Shown here piece by piece: positions 1 to 9,071 of a stretch of DNA of 60,711 bases (position 1 is its first letter; each line of letters starts with the position of its first letter). The notes under the pieces are model-generated. The model was not told the DNA's origin, made no database searches, and saw only the letters and a list, made by a program, of their open reading frames with translations. The DNA lies in the NCBI RefSeq assembly GCF_001598055.1, contig NZ_CP014846.1, positions 1 to 60,711 of the forward strand, read 5' to 3'. This DNA is from Cupriavidus nantongensis (GTDB lineage Bacteria > Pseudomonadota > Gammaproteobacteria > Burkholderiales > Burkholderiaceae). The translations under genes and the position numbers were made by a program.

Positions 1-2492
1 TACTCGTGCGGGCGCGTCAATGGCTGTACAAGAACAAGCTGGTGATCGTGCACGAGCGGGCAATTCGGACACTGATTGCGGCGGCACTTGCCCAGCTTGA
101 AGTTGAAACAGGCACCGCCATCGCCGCCAGCGTTGATCCAGCAACACTTGATCGCTGGCGAGCCTCAGTTTCAGAGCTGCGCCCAGATGGACAAACCCAG
201 CAGAGTTGGCTATGGGCTGCACCGGCGAAACACTCAACCCGCCAAATCAGCGAGGTACTGGAGCGCATCGACCTGCTTTACACGCTGGACGTTCATAAGC
301 ACCTGGCAGACATCCCCGATCTCATCTTGCGCCGCTACGCGCGCCGACTTGTCTCCAGGCCGCCCTCAGCCGGAGCCAAGATCAAAGAGCCAGCGCGCAC
401 CGTGGAGGTCGCATGCTTTCTTCGGTATTGCCTGTTCACCACCACAGACCAGTTGATCCTTATGGTGCAGCGCCGGATCGCCGATCTGTGGCGTCAGGCT
501 GCCGCCGATGTCCCCGCTACCGTCAATTGGGCCGCAATGTACAAAACGCTGCTCGGCGAACTTGTTGCCTTGAGCGCGCAAGGTGCGGTGCCAGATGCTG
601 AGTTGCGTGCCCGTCTTGAAGCCTTGATCACCGAAACCCAGAAACGCAAACCACCGAGCAGGGCCTCCCTGGTCCGCGAGGGATTGATTGATGGAATTCG
701 CCCCGTGCGGTCGTTGCTCGTCGCCATTGCAAAGCTGCCCTGGCAGGCCACCGGCGAGCATCCTGCCATCGAGTACCTTGCCAAGCTGCAAGCTTTATAT
801 CTCAAAGGATCCAGAAAGCTGCCAGTTGAAGTGGTGGCACCAAGTCTGGGAATGATCTGGCAGGTTTCGATCTCCAGCCCAGACCGGGAACGGGCGTTTC
901 AGGCGTTGGAGGTGGCCACCCTGTTTGCCCTGCGCCGCGCGGTGCGCAATGGCTCGGTCTGGATTGAGCACAGCCTGAGCTTTCGGGGTCGTGCGCGCTT
1001 GTTCTTCACGGACGAGCGTTGGCAGGCAGAGTCCAAGAAACACTATGCCCGTCTATCGTTACCCAGCAAGGCTGCCACTTTCTTGAAGCCTTTGCTGGCC
1101 AGAGTAACTGCCGGTGTCGATGCGGTGGCCGCTGCAGCCCGCAGTGGCGTACTGCGCGTGGATGATGAACTCCATTTGTCGCCATTGCCCGCAGAGGACG
1201 AAGACCCAGAAGTGACCAAGCTGCGCGCGGCTTTGGATCACCGCATCGGTGAGGTTCAATTGCCGGAAGTGATTCTGGCCGTTGACGCCCAGGTGCGCTT
1301 TAGCTGGATCATGCTCGGACGTGAGCCGCGCTCTACCGACGAGCTGCTGATGGTCTATGCCGGCATCATGGCCCACGGCACCAGTCTGACTGCGGTCGAA
1401 TGCGCGCGCATGATTCCGCAATTGTCTGCCACCAGCATTCGCCAGGCCATGCGCTGGGCGCGGGACGAACGGCGTCTGAGCCAGGCCTGCCAGGCTGTGC
1501 TGGAATTCATGCAGCGACACCCGATTGCCGCCACCTGGGGGCGGTCCGATTTGGCATCTTCTGACATGATGAGCATGGAGACCACCAAACGGGTGTGGCA
1601 AGCCCGGCTTGATCCTCGGCGCAACACACCTTCCATTGGAATCTACTCCCATGTAAAAGACCGGTGGGGCATCTTCCATGCGCAGCCCTTTGTGCTCAAT
1701 GAGCGCCAGGCGGGCGTGGCCATTGAAGGTGTCATCCGCCAAGAAAAGCTGGAGACCAGCCAGCTTGCTGTGGATACCCATGGCTACACCGACTTTGCCA
1801 TGTCACATGCCCGTTTGCTTGGTTTTGATCTTTGCCCGCGGTTGAAGGAACTCAAACAGCGCCACCTCTTTGTGCCACGCGGCACCAAAGTGCCCGCAGA
1901 AATCGCTGCGGTGTGCGAAGCCAATGTCGACGTCGCTTTGATCGAAAAGCATTGGGATAGTCTGGTGCACCTGGCAGCCTCGGTCATGAGCGGACATGCC
2001 AGTGCGGTGGCAGCTCTTGCGCGGTTCGGTTCTGCCGCCCAGGGCGATCCAATCTATGAGGCTGGCGTGCAATTGGGGCGGTTGCTGCGTACGGCGTTTT
2101 TGGCTGACTACTTTGTCAAGGACGCTTTCAGGAACGAGTTGCGCCGGGTGCTCAATCGGGGCGAGGCTGTTAACGCCCTCAAGCGCGCCATTTATACCGG
2201 CCGGATCAGCCCGGCGCAGGCCAAACGTGTCGATGAAATGCAGGCTGTGGCCGATGCGTTGAGCCTGATGGCCAACATCGTGATGGCGTGGAATACCTCA
2301 CAGATGCAGGCGGTCCTGGATCGCTGGTCGAACCGCCGCCAGGTCATTCCACCGGAACTGATCGGGAAGATTGCGCCCACCAGGCTGGAGAGCATCAACT
2401 TGCGGGGTGTGTTTCGCTTCCCGGTTGACCGCTATGCTGACCAAATCCTGCCTTCGCGGCCAAATGCATCGATAACTGGCACCAATGGATGA
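1..2492 (+). CDS. tnpA: IS1071 transposase TnpA, C-terminal part (cut by window edge)
   Basis: Tn3-family DDE transposase, 3' portion in frame from base 3. Visible catalytic-domain marks are the SDLASSDMMSM segment (first Asp region), VDTHGYTDF (second Asp region) and RGEAVNALKRAI (Glu region), followed by the conserved NIVMAWNTSQMQAVLDRW block near the C-terminus. Joined to 59876-60299 across the window edge it forms 971 codons plus stop, the size expected for IS1071 TnpA. No disabling change is seen in this part, so the closed copy should be functional and could act in trans on the damaged inner copy. Confidence 0.95.
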   Translation, partial: LVRARQWLYKNKLVIVHERAIRTLIAAALAQLEVETGTAIAASVDPATLDRWRASVSELRPDGQTQQSWLWAAPAKHSTRQISEVLERIDLLYTLDVHKHLADIPDLILRRYARRLVSRPPSAGAKIKEPARTVEVACFLRYCLFTTTDQLILMVQRRIADLWRQAAADVPATVNWAAMYKTLLGELVALSAQGAVPDAELRARLEALITETQKRKPPSRASLVREGLIDGIRPVRSLLVAIAKLPWQATGEHPAIEYLAKLQALYLKGSRKLPVEVVAPSLGMIWQVSISSPDRERAFQALEVATLFALRRAVRNGSVWIEHSLSFRGRARLFFTDERWQAESKKHYARLSLPSKAATFLKPLLARVTAGVDAVAAAARSGVLRVDDELHLSPLPAEDEDPEVTKLRAALDHRIGEVQLPEVILAVDAQVRFSWIMLGREPRSTDELLMVYAGIMAHGTSLTAVECARMIPQLSATSIRQAMRWARDERRLSQACQAVLEFMQRHPIAATWGRSDLASSDMMSMETTKRVWQARLDPRRNTPSIGIYSHVKDRWGIFHAQPFVLNERQAGVAIEGVIRQEKLETSQLAVDTHGYTDFAMSHARLLGFDLCPRLKELKQRHLFVPRGTKVPAEIAAVCEANVDVALIEKHWDSLVHLAASVMSGHASAVAALARFGSAAQGDPIYEAGVQLGRLLRTAFLADYFVKDAFRNELRRVLNRGEAVNALKRAIYTGRISPAQAKRVDEMQAVADALSLMANIVMAWNTSQMQAVLDRWSNRRQVIPPELIGKIAPTRLESINLRGVFRFPVDRYADQILPSRPNASITGTNG

Positions 2493-2525
2493 AACCGACC
2501 ACGGTTTGACGCCACGAATCGCAGA

Positions 2526-2635
2526 TTTGAAAGTGAACAGGAAAGTCAATGAAATCAACGATCTACCAACACCACCTCCGCGCCAGTGCTAGCTTTTCGT
2601 ACCGTCACTTATTGCACTGAAAACGAGGAGACCCC
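2526..2635. repeat. IS1071 right terminal inverted repeat (about 110 bp)
   Basis: The last bases read ...CGAGGAGACCCC, the complement of the GGGGTCTCCTCG terminus seen at 11437 and 59731. The unusually long (about 110 bp) inverted repeat is characteristic of IS1071. Non-IS sequence starts at 2636. Confidence 0.9.
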
Positions 2636-3598
2636 GTGCTGGTGCGCGCCGACGCCGCGTACAAGACGGCCGAGGACCTGCTGAACGCGGCCAAGGCCGC
2701 GCCCGGCAAGCTCAAGGCCAGCGGCACCGGCCAGGGCGGCATCTGGCACCTGGGCCTGGCGCAATGGCTGGTCGACAACAAGGCGGCCAGCAATGCGATT
2801 GCCTGGGTGCCCAGCCAGGGCGCGGCACCGGGCCTGCAGGACCTGCTGGCCGGCGGTGTGGACGTGGTGTCGTGCTCGCTGCCCGAGGCCCGTGCGCTGA
2901 TCGAAGGCGGCAAGGTCAAGCCACTGGTGCTGATGGGCGCCAAGCCCGACGGCATCTTCCCCAAGGTGCCGCTGTACAAGGATGCCAGCGGCAAGATGTG
3001 GAACGCGGGCATCACGGTCGGCAATCCGCGCAACGAGGGCGTTCGCATGGGCTCGCTGGTGAGCCGGGCGCAACTCGATGCGGTGCGCGAAGGGCTCGAA
3101 TCGCTCAAGGCGCAGGCCGAGGTGCTGCATGACGGCAGCGCGAAGTCGCTCGTCGATGCCGACCCGGCCATCGCCGCCTGCATCGGCCCCGTGCTGCTGG
3201 GCGCGCGCGATGCCGACGCGGCCGACCGGGTGCACGACGTCGAGGTCTTCGGCCCGGTCGCCACGCTGCTGCCCTATCGCGACCTGGATCATGCAATGGC
3301 GCTCGCGCACCGCGGGCAGGGCTCGCTGGTGACTTCGCTCTATGGCGCCGACGACGTCGCGCTCGGCCTGGTGTCGGTGCAACTCGCCGCCAGCCATGGG
3401 CGCGTTCATGTGATCACGCCCGACGTCGCACAAGCCCAGACCGGCCATGGCAACGTGATGCCCATGTCGCTGCATGGCGGCCCCGGCCGCGCGGGCGGCG
3501 GCGCCGAACTCGGCGGACTGCGGGCGCTGGACTTCTATCACCGCCGCAGCGCGGTGCAGGCCAGCCCGAATGTCATTGCGAAACTTGGAATCGCATAG
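2636..3598 (+). pseudogene. Chimeric ORF: Bug/TctC-type binding protein fragment fused to aldehyde dehydrogenase C-terminus
   Basis: A 320-codon open frame begins at the very first base after IS1071, so its start codon is accidental. Residues 1 to about 123 resemble the C-terminal half of a Bug/TctC periplasmic solute-binding protein (GKLKASGTGQGGIWHLGLAQ, LQDLLAGGVDVV, KVKPLVLMG). From about residue 127 on the sequence looks like the C-terminal third of a PaaZ/BoxD-type ring-cleavage aldehyde dehydrogenase (EGVRMGSLVSRAQ, VEVFGPVATLLPY, HGGPGRAGGGAELGG). Neither part is complete: the binding protein lacks its signal peptide and N-terminal lobe, and the dehydrogenase lacks the NAD-binding domain and catalytic Cys region. 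It is a recombination product of two catabolic genes, very unlikely to be an active enzyme. Family calls are from recall of motifs, not a search. Confidence 0.7.
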
Positions 3599-3680
3599 TC
3601 CAACGCTGGGGATCGAAGTCCTGTGTTCGCCCCGAAGCGAACTGCGAGCTCCTGCCCTGTAGACCAGAAAAACCGCTGGG

Positions 3681-3812
3681 GACCTGCGACTTGGCGACTT
3701 GGCCTACCAGCCCTCTATTGACGGCAAGCTCGTGCAGCAGTTGGCCTGTTGCCATTTCATCGAACACGGCGACAACGTGATCGTGCTGGGCCCACCGCGA
3801 CATGCGGCTCTG
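3681..3812 (+). pseudogene. Fragment of an IS21-family istB ATPase gene
   Basis: One frame reads RLGDLAYQPSIDGKLVQQLA followed by HFIEHGDNVIVLGPP, matching the stretch of IstB-type transposition helper ATPases that leads into Walker A; the reading ends just where GVGKT would be expected. No istA, no IS ends and no remaining 3' part are visible, so this is a short scar of an earlier IS21-type insertion. It marks a recombination joint between the chimeric ORF and the cupredoxin cluster. Confidence 0.6.
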
Positions 3813-3958
3813 AGACCAGACCATAGCGAGCCATGACCGAGATCAAAGCTGCCCCGTCCGGCAGTCTGTCGGCGTTCGCGACGGCGCGAACATCTCGAAA
3901 ATACTGCGCACCAATATCCGGCGACTGCACGATGCCCACCGTAACAATTGGCCGTGCC

Positions 3959-4426
3959 CTACTTCGTCCCGTCAATGATGTGCAATGCGACAAGTTCGAA
4001 GTGAGAGCCATCGACCCCATGAAAGTGCAGAGGGAACCGGCCCGCATATATCGCGCGGAACGTCAAGGAAGTGGCGCTACCTGACAGAATTGGCGCGATT
4101 TCTGAAAGTCCGTGAACCCCAACTGCGCCTTCGACAGGCGATTGAACGTCCAGTCGAACGACGTCACCCTTTTTCACCAGAATCACACGACTAGCTTCAT
4201 TCTCGAAGCGTGGGGGCACCGCAGGAACTTCGACCGAGATAGCGTTGTTAATTGCAGCATCGTTTGGCACCTTAGCCTCTGACGGGAGAGGCAAGCAAAA
4301 TTGCTCGGCCACAATCGAAGCGGTGAGTTGGGGACTGATCCTCGATGGCGAGCGCTCAAGAATTGCGACAGCAGCCAGGAGCACCGCGACTGCCATGCCT
4401 GCGACGAAAAAGTGTTTCAGCTTCAC
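3959..4426 (-). CDS. Membrane-anchored cupredoxin-like protein
   Basis: 155 residues. An N-terminal hydrophobic stretch (residues 7-24, FFVAGMAVAVLLAAVAIL) is a signal peptide or membrane anchor, so the rest is probably periplasmic. The C-terminal 80 residues look like a cupredoxin beta-sandwich (VILVKKGDVVRLDV, VHGLSEIAP, AGRFPLHFHGVDGSHFELVAL). The histidines in VHG, LHFHG and GSH could bind copper, but the Cys of a type-1 blue-copper site is missing. It is the last gene of the minus-strand cluster, about 26 bp downstream of the phospholipase-like gene. A role in copper binding or electron transfer is inference; another beta-sandwich without metal is possible. Confidence 0.6.
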   Translation of the reverse strand: MKLKHFFVAGMAVAVLLAAVAILERSPSRISPQLTASIVAEQFCLPLPSEAKVPNDAAINNAISVEVPAVPPRFENEASRVILVKKGDVVRLDVQSPVEGAVGVHGLSEIAPILSGSATSLTFRAIYAGRFPLHFHGVDGSHFELVALHIIDGTK

Positions 4427-4452
4427 ACTGTGGCCCGTTGAAGATCAACTAC

Positions 4453-5814
4453 TTAGTGATCCACTACCGATTGAACTGATACGACCTGCCATCCGCTTGA
4501 CTTCTTCTCGGCAAGGACAATGATCTCGTCGTACGGGGCATGACGAACCTTCGCGATCGCGGCACTGCGCTCGTTCCCGCCTTCAGTAGCCGCCGGTATC
4601 ACGCGAATAACATACGGAAGTATTGGCGACGGGTAGCTCTCGATCCCACGCACAGGAAGCAGCGCGTCATTCAATACAGCATATGCAGCGTAAGCGTCTG
4701 TAGTCCTTGCCCGACTTTCCACGGCTCGAAGATCTGCCTTGCTAAGTGCGCCTTCTTTATGGAGCAAGGCCGAAGCGCTCCCGTGATCGCGCAGCCTCCA
4801 AAGCTTGAGCCTGGCGCCTAATTGCGATGCGTGCGCAGGGTCTGCGTTCTCCACCACAGCTGACGCCGGGTCGCTTGATGTTAGCCACCGGAGAAAGAAC
4901 CGATGGAAGAAGCTTTTTAGATCCTCGGGAACATCGTACTGAAGCGATCTTGGCTCGGTAAACTTCGGCAGAATTCGGCTCTTCGGTGGAAGAGGCCAGT
5001 TTCCCGCTCCACTGGGCAAACTAATAGCCGCCAAGAAGCTCACGTCATTAAGGCCCTCGACCCTAAACCAAGCCGCCGACGCCTCTTTGGTGTCTGCCTT
5101 CAGTAGCGTGATGAGACTGTTCTCGACGTCCACCCACGGCTTTGACGATCTTTGATGTCCCTGAACTGCGGGAAAGCTCCTCAGCAGTACATAGGTCTGC
5201 TTGGCCATCTCAAGCGCCGAACTTGGAGAGGTGTGAAGCAGGTCGGCCCCGTGACGCTCCGGCCCCCCTCGGGTAAGGGGCGCAGTTGTCCACAACGGGG
5301 CTTGACAGTTAGGCAGCCCTAGGGCAGCAGGCGGCCCACTTATTGCACCGGCGTGCGCCCATGAGTCCTGAAACGAATGCAAGGCCGCGCCAAAAGCCAA
5401 GAGCAGTTCGCCTGCTCGCGAAGACGTTGCCGCCTTGGTCACGGCGGTGACGCGCTGACGCGCTGCGGCCCCTCCGGCCACCACGCCCTGACCCTCGGGG
5501 TCGGCGCCTCCGACTGGGTAATGGGATGCACGCATCTCCTCCGCGGACTCCTTGTCCGGCCTTAGGCATGCGTAGTCCGTAAGGAGGCGAATCGTCTCGA
5601 TGGAGCCAAAGTCCACCCGCTGGTTGCCTGTGGCAATTAGTTCGGCTTGTTGCTCGGGAAACCCTGCCTGCAGCGCAAGCCACTTAGTCAGCCCATAGTG
5701 CACGTCCGCCTCATATCCCCAAGCGGGGCCATACACGGCGCAAAGACACAGCACTAGCGAGCGCCAAAGGCGGAGCGAACTGGCGACCAAATATTCCGCA
5801 AACGGTTTTGTCAT
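4453..5814 (-). CDS. Exported alpha-helical metalloprotein, zinc-dependent phospholipase C-like
   Basis: About 453 residues from the ATG at 5814, chosen because it lies 2 bp after the upstream stop and is followed at once by a signal peptide (hydrophobic SLVLCLCAVYGPAWG); 12 codons of frame upstream are probably untranslated. The mature part opens with YEADVHYGLTKWLALQAGF, and IATGNQRVD and GAALHSFQDSWAHAG follow. This pattern of scattered His and Asp in helices is reminiscent of the zinc phospholipase C/S1-P1 nuclease fold and DUF6765-like families. The C-terminal 100 residues look different, with a cystatin/NTF2-like ending (IIVLAEKKSSGWQVVSVQS). Substrate is unknown. Close spacing on both sides argues for co-translation with the membrane protein and cupredoxin. 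Confidence 0.55.
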   Translation of the reverse strand: MTKPFAEYLVASSLRLWRSLVLCLCAVYGPAWGYEADVHYGLTKWLALQAGFPEQQAELIATGNQRVDFGSIETIRLLTDYACLRPDKESAEEMRASHYPVGGADPEGQGVVAGGAAARQRVTAVTKAATSSRAGELLLAFGAALHSFQDSWAHAGAISGPPAALGLPNCQAPLWTTAPLTRGGPERHGADLLHTSPSSALEMAKQTYVLLRSFPAVQGHQRSSKPWVDVENSLITLLKADTKEASAAWFRVEGLNDVSFLAAISLPSGAGNWPLPPKSRILPKFTEPRSLQYDVPEDLKSFFHRFFLRWLTSSDPASAVVENADPAHASQLGARLKLWRLRDHGSASALLHKEGALSKADLRAVESRARTTDAYAAYAVLNDALLPVRGIESYPSPILPYVIRVIPAATEGGNERSAAIAKVRHAPYDEIIVLAEKKSSGWQVVSVQSVVDH

Positions 5815-5815
5815 G

Positions 5816-7264
5816 TTATGCAATAGGCAACGACAGGATCCAAAGACCAAAGGTCGTCAAGAACAACATCAAGAATAGCATCGGTAACTGGCTCACCAGT
5901 GCCGCCTTGCGAGTGCCAAACACCGCCAAAGCATCGACATGCGCCCAGTAGACGCCTAGAACGTGTCCTATCAAAATAAACGACACCTGCAAGTGCCAAA
6001 TTATTCCCGTGTCAAGCATCAGCGGCGCCGGATCAACGTTCGCCGTTCCAAACAAATTCCAACCCCAGCCAAACGGGTCGGAAACAATGCGCACCAGTTG
6101 GGCACCCTGCGAGAAAATCAACGTGAAGTAATGTGCGACGTGGTAGACAAATGCAACAGGAATAAGCGAAAGTGCGAACCTATTCATGAGCATTTGGATT
6201 GGATGCTGCGAACGCGCCACGAACCTGGCCATCCAGATGAACGCGGTATAGACAAGCACGTAAAACACCAACATAACCAATAGCATTGCCCACTGCCAAA
6301 CATAGTAGAGCGAGGTCGCGAGCCCGCGCGTGTTTGCGCCTAGCGCTTCTAGCAAGGGGGACATGAGCGGAAGCACCCAGACCCAATACAGATGAGCGAA
6401 CGGCAACGTCGAGTGCACTCCGTCGAAAGCGGTTGACGAAAGCATGAATATCACAAAAACAGAAAGGCTGAAACCGACGGCGGTTGCCGCCTCTTTGGCG
6501 AAACACGCATTCCTCGCCCTTCTTAAAGGCGCGAGAAATGCAAAAAAATGCATCATGACACCAAAGAACTCGCAATAGCGGAACCAGTCTCGAGAACCCA
6601 CCAGCCATGCACCGCACAAATTGGTGACGGTGTACGCAACAAGGCATAGCGACAGCCCACGCGGCGTCAAAGCCCCAAATAATTCGAGCCAGATAAAAAT
6701 TATGTAGAGTAAAAGTGCCGGATAGTGCCCTAACCCTTTTGGATAAGAAAGTTTTCCCGCAAAGGAAACTCCGAGCACCTTTTCGAGGGTATCGACGATC
6801 GCCAGCCAAGGATTGACTTTGGAATAAAAATTTCCCAGCAGCGCGACCGCGTAAGGAATCACCAGCACAAATATGATCCAGAAGAAGGACATATTGAAAT
6901 TGGTGAACGGATTCTTCGTGCCCACTGCCCCTGTGGCAATACACAGCACTAGAAGCGCCACACTAAGTACCCGGCCAACACCCGAAGCCCATCTGGCAAG
7001 CCTTGACGCAGGAACCGGGCATCCTGCCTCAGGGGCGCTTGGTCCAAGCGTCGGAACCGCGGCAAAGACGCCTATCAGAAGAAAGGAGAGTCCCAAGGCC
7101 AGCCCCACCGCTAGTGCGTATACCTGGAACGGCACCGGCATTGTGTACGGCTGCGCGAAGAAGTGCGCAGACGCTGAAAGCGGCGCGCTCAGGGCGCCCA
7201 AAAGAAGTATGCGAACCCCGAGCACGGCCATTCGGGCACAGGTAGGTTCGCGACGCTCACTCAT
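5816..7264 (-). CDS. Polytopic membrane protein with histidine-rich transmembrane helices
   Basis: About 482 residues from MSERREPTC (7264); the frame runs open to 7366, but that would overlap the preceding gene, whose stop is at 7279. I count roughly 12 hydrophobic segments. Histidines cluster in or beside them: HFFAQPYTMP after the first, MMHFFAFL in the middle, VYHVAHYF near residue 375, and WHLQVSFILIGHVLGVYWAH in the penultimate helix. Paired His in membrane helices suggest heme or metal ligation, or proton transfer, but no named family (cytochrome b561, CopD, COX) fits well enough to assign. It sits between a surface lipoprotein and an exported hydrolase-like protein, with 14 bp and 2 bp gaps. 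Function unknown. Confidence 0.6.
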   Translation of the reverse strand: MSERREPTCARMAVLGVRILLLGALSAPLSASAHFFAQPYTMPVPFQVYALAVGLALGLSFLLIGVFAAVPTLGPSAPEAGCPVPASRLARWASGVGRVLSVALLVLCIATGAVGTKNPFTNFNMSFFWIIFVLVIPYAVALLGNFYSKVNPWLAIVDTLEKVLGVSFAGKLSYPKGLGHYPALLLYIIFIWLELFGALTPRGLSLCLVAYTVTNLCGAWLVGSRDWFRYCEFFGVMMHFFAFLAPLRRARNACFAKEAATAVGFSLSVFVIFMLSSTAFDGVHSTLPFAHLYWVWVLPLMSPLLEALGANTRGLATSLYYVWQWAMLLVMLVFYVLVYTAFIWMARFVARSQHPIQMLMNRFALSLIPVAFVYHVAHYFTLIFSQGAQLVRIVSDPFGWGWNLFGTANVDPAPLMLDTGIIWHLQVSFILIGHVLGVYWAHVDALAVFGTRKAALVSQLPMLFLMLFLTTFGLWILSLPIA

Positions 7265-7278
7265 CGAAGATTGACGCT

Positions 7279-8856
7279 TTACTGTTGCAGAGCAGATGCC
7301 ACACTCTGTGCAAACGGCCATGTATTCGGAGCGAACTGAAGAACTTGAACCCCGTTGTCCATGCACGCTGACACTAGCTGTTTGCGATCAAAGTCGAAAT
7401 GGAGCTGCGCGCCACACAAGTCCGGCGCCCCCTCGCGCCACTGCTGCAACACCGCGCGAGCCGATCCCGGCAACAACGGACCGCTAGCGGGATTGAAGTA
7501 CGCGAGTTCCTTCGGTTTGGCAGGATCCCGAATGTCAAAGACGCGAATGCCGGAATTAAAATAGGCACACGCAAGTGCTGTGGCGTTCTCGCGATTGTCC
7601 ACCGAGCAGAAGTGACTGCCATAAGCATATAAGCCGAGTCCCATTACGTCCGGAGCGACCTTGGCGCAGTTGGCGGGATCGTGCGTTTCCAGCATGAGCT
7701 TAGAAACAAGCTTCGGGTCGCTGTCGTCCTGTATGTCGTAGATTCGAGCCATCGGAAACGGTGGCAGTTTGGCGGCGCACGCAGCCTTGAACCCGGCGTC
7801 AGTTAGGACGCCGGCCGATCCGCCCTCGTCGACCTGCACCAGATACGACTTGCCCGCGACCTTCATAGGCAAGGTGTGCTGTGACGCTGAACCGTCCTTG
7901 TGGAAGGCTGTAGATATGAGCGTGATAGCCGCGTTCGGCTTGCGCGCTTGTACTTCCGAAGTGTCGAGCACAACAAACCCGTTGATGGGATACGCGGCCG
8001 GGTCGGCAACCTGCGCCAATGTAGGCAGTCCATACGCAGCTGCGTAAACCCGGTTGCCGTCTGCGCTCACGGACAGACCATGCGCTTTGCCGGGAAGGTC
8101 CTTCATGTCAAATACGGCGATCTGCTTCGGCTTGGCAGGATCCGTAATATCAATTGCCCGGTAGACGTTATTCGTAAAGTCTCCAATGTAGTACGTCAGT
8201 CCGTCAGGGGAAATGGCCCCTTCATGCCCCTTGGTCAATGGCGAATTGGGTGTGTAAACGCCACCGTCCGCTCCGGTCCCGACGGGCGCTGAAGCCAGAA
8301 GCTGGGGAGTGCGACAGTCACTAGACAAATCGTAGACGTCCACCTCCGGACCGCCGACGCTTGCGTAGCCGTTGTTCGCCACCAAAATCTGTCGTTGCCC
8401 GTTTAGCCGCATCGACTCCAACGGATCGAGCATCGCAATCGAGGTAAGTGATGCCGTTCGGATGGGCGTGGCCGGGTCCGTGATATCCAGCACGGTCACG
8501 CCCGGGTTCTGCAAGCCAACCGGGTGACCCGTGGTGGTCGAATGGTAGGTACACGTGCGTCCCGCATGATCCTTGAAGGACGCAAAGGAAACACCGGCGC
8601 CGTCACCTTTGTAGCTACCCACGAGGTCTAAGTTGCAGTTGAATCCATTGAAGCCGTTCGCCCGGAGGGACGCGTCCACTTGGCCCTGCAGGCCCGTTTC
8701 CGGGCGGTTTCCAGTGGCGCAACTTGCCTTGGCAACGGTCAACGGCTCGGGTGCCGGCGCTACGACTGGGTTGCCCCCGTCCCCCCCGCACGCAACCAAC
8801 GCTACTGTACTGACTACCGCAAGGAGCGGCAAACTGAGATGAACGCTTGTCTTCAT
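7279..8856 (-). CDS. LVIVD-repeat beta-propeller lipoprotein
   Basis: About 525 residues from MKTSVHLS (8856), preceded by AAAGGAAA. A lipoprotein signal peptide ends in the lipobox LVAC at about residue 23, then comes a Pro/Ala linker. The body holds repeated blade motifs of the LVIVD/YncE type (VTVLDITDPATPIRTASL, VYRAIDITDPAKPKQIAVF, IRVFDIRDPAKPKELAYF), so a seven-ish-bladed propeller exposed to the periplasm or outside is likely. Several Cys pairs (KASCATG, FNCNLD, RTCTYHS, SSDCRTP) may form disulfides. First gene of the cluster. The family is widespread but functionally vague; a scaffold or ligand-binding role is inference. Confidence 0.7.
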   Translation of the reverse strand: MKTSVHLSLPLLAVVSTVALVACGGDGGNPVVAPAPEPLTVAKASCATGNRPETGLQGQVDASLRANGFNGFNCNLDLVGSYKGDGAGVSFASFKDHAGRTCTYHSTTTGHPVGLQNPGVTVLDITDPATPIRTASLTSIAMLDPLESMRLNGQRQILVANNGYASVGGPEVDVYDLSSDCRTPQLLASAPVGTGADGGVYTPNSPLTKGHEGAISPDGLTYYIGDFTNNVYRAIDITDPAKPKQIAVFDMKDLPGKAHGLSVSADGNRVYAAAYGLPTLAQVADPAAYPINGFVVLDTSEVQARKPNAAITLISTAFHKDGSASQHTLPMKVAGKSYLVQVDEGGSAGVLTDAGFKAACAAKLPPFPMARIYDIQDDSDPKLVSKLMLETHDPANCAKVAPDVMGLGLYAYGSHFCSVDNRENATALACAYFNSGIRVFDIRDPAKPKELAYFNPASGPLLPGSARAVLQQWREGAPDLCGAQLHFDFDRKQLVSACMDNGVQVLQFAPNTWPFAQSVASALQQ

Positions 8857-9071
8857 TGTTGTTTCCTTTGAATTTAGGAAAGGATTCGCCTGACACCTTG
8901 CGGCTAACACGCCTTAGAGCAATACACTTCTGTACGGACCATGAATCATATTGTTCTGGCTGGCTTTCGCCGCTGGGGTTTACACCAAGAGCAGAACTAC
9001 CTACCCGCCCGCGCGCCGCCAAGAAGAGCAGCACATCGCGTCGCTCCACCTGTCCAACTTGATCGAGCGTG

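Larger units (their letters stand above)
1..2635 (+). mobile_element. IS1071 edge copy, right-hand part (Tn3-family insertion sequence)
   Basis: Bases 1-2635 are the 3' part of an IS1071 element ending in its right inverted repeat; the 5' part sits at 59731-60711. Joining 59731-60299 to 1-2635 gives 3,204 bp, the usual IS1071 length, with a complete tnpA, so the window edge seems to cut one intact element of a circular molecule. IS1071 moves by replicative Tn3-type transposition and is typical of catabolic plasmids in betaproteobacteria. It forms the left boundary of the composite transposon. It is in direct orientation with the inner copy at 11437-14342. Confidence 0.95.

Noticed and set aside
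3757..4047. Minus-strand 96-codon frame downstream of the cupredoxin gene
   Set aside because: Its middle (DGAALISVMARYGLV) looks faintly like a cupin C-terminus, but it overlaps the cupredoxin gene and the istB scrap and cannot be supported.
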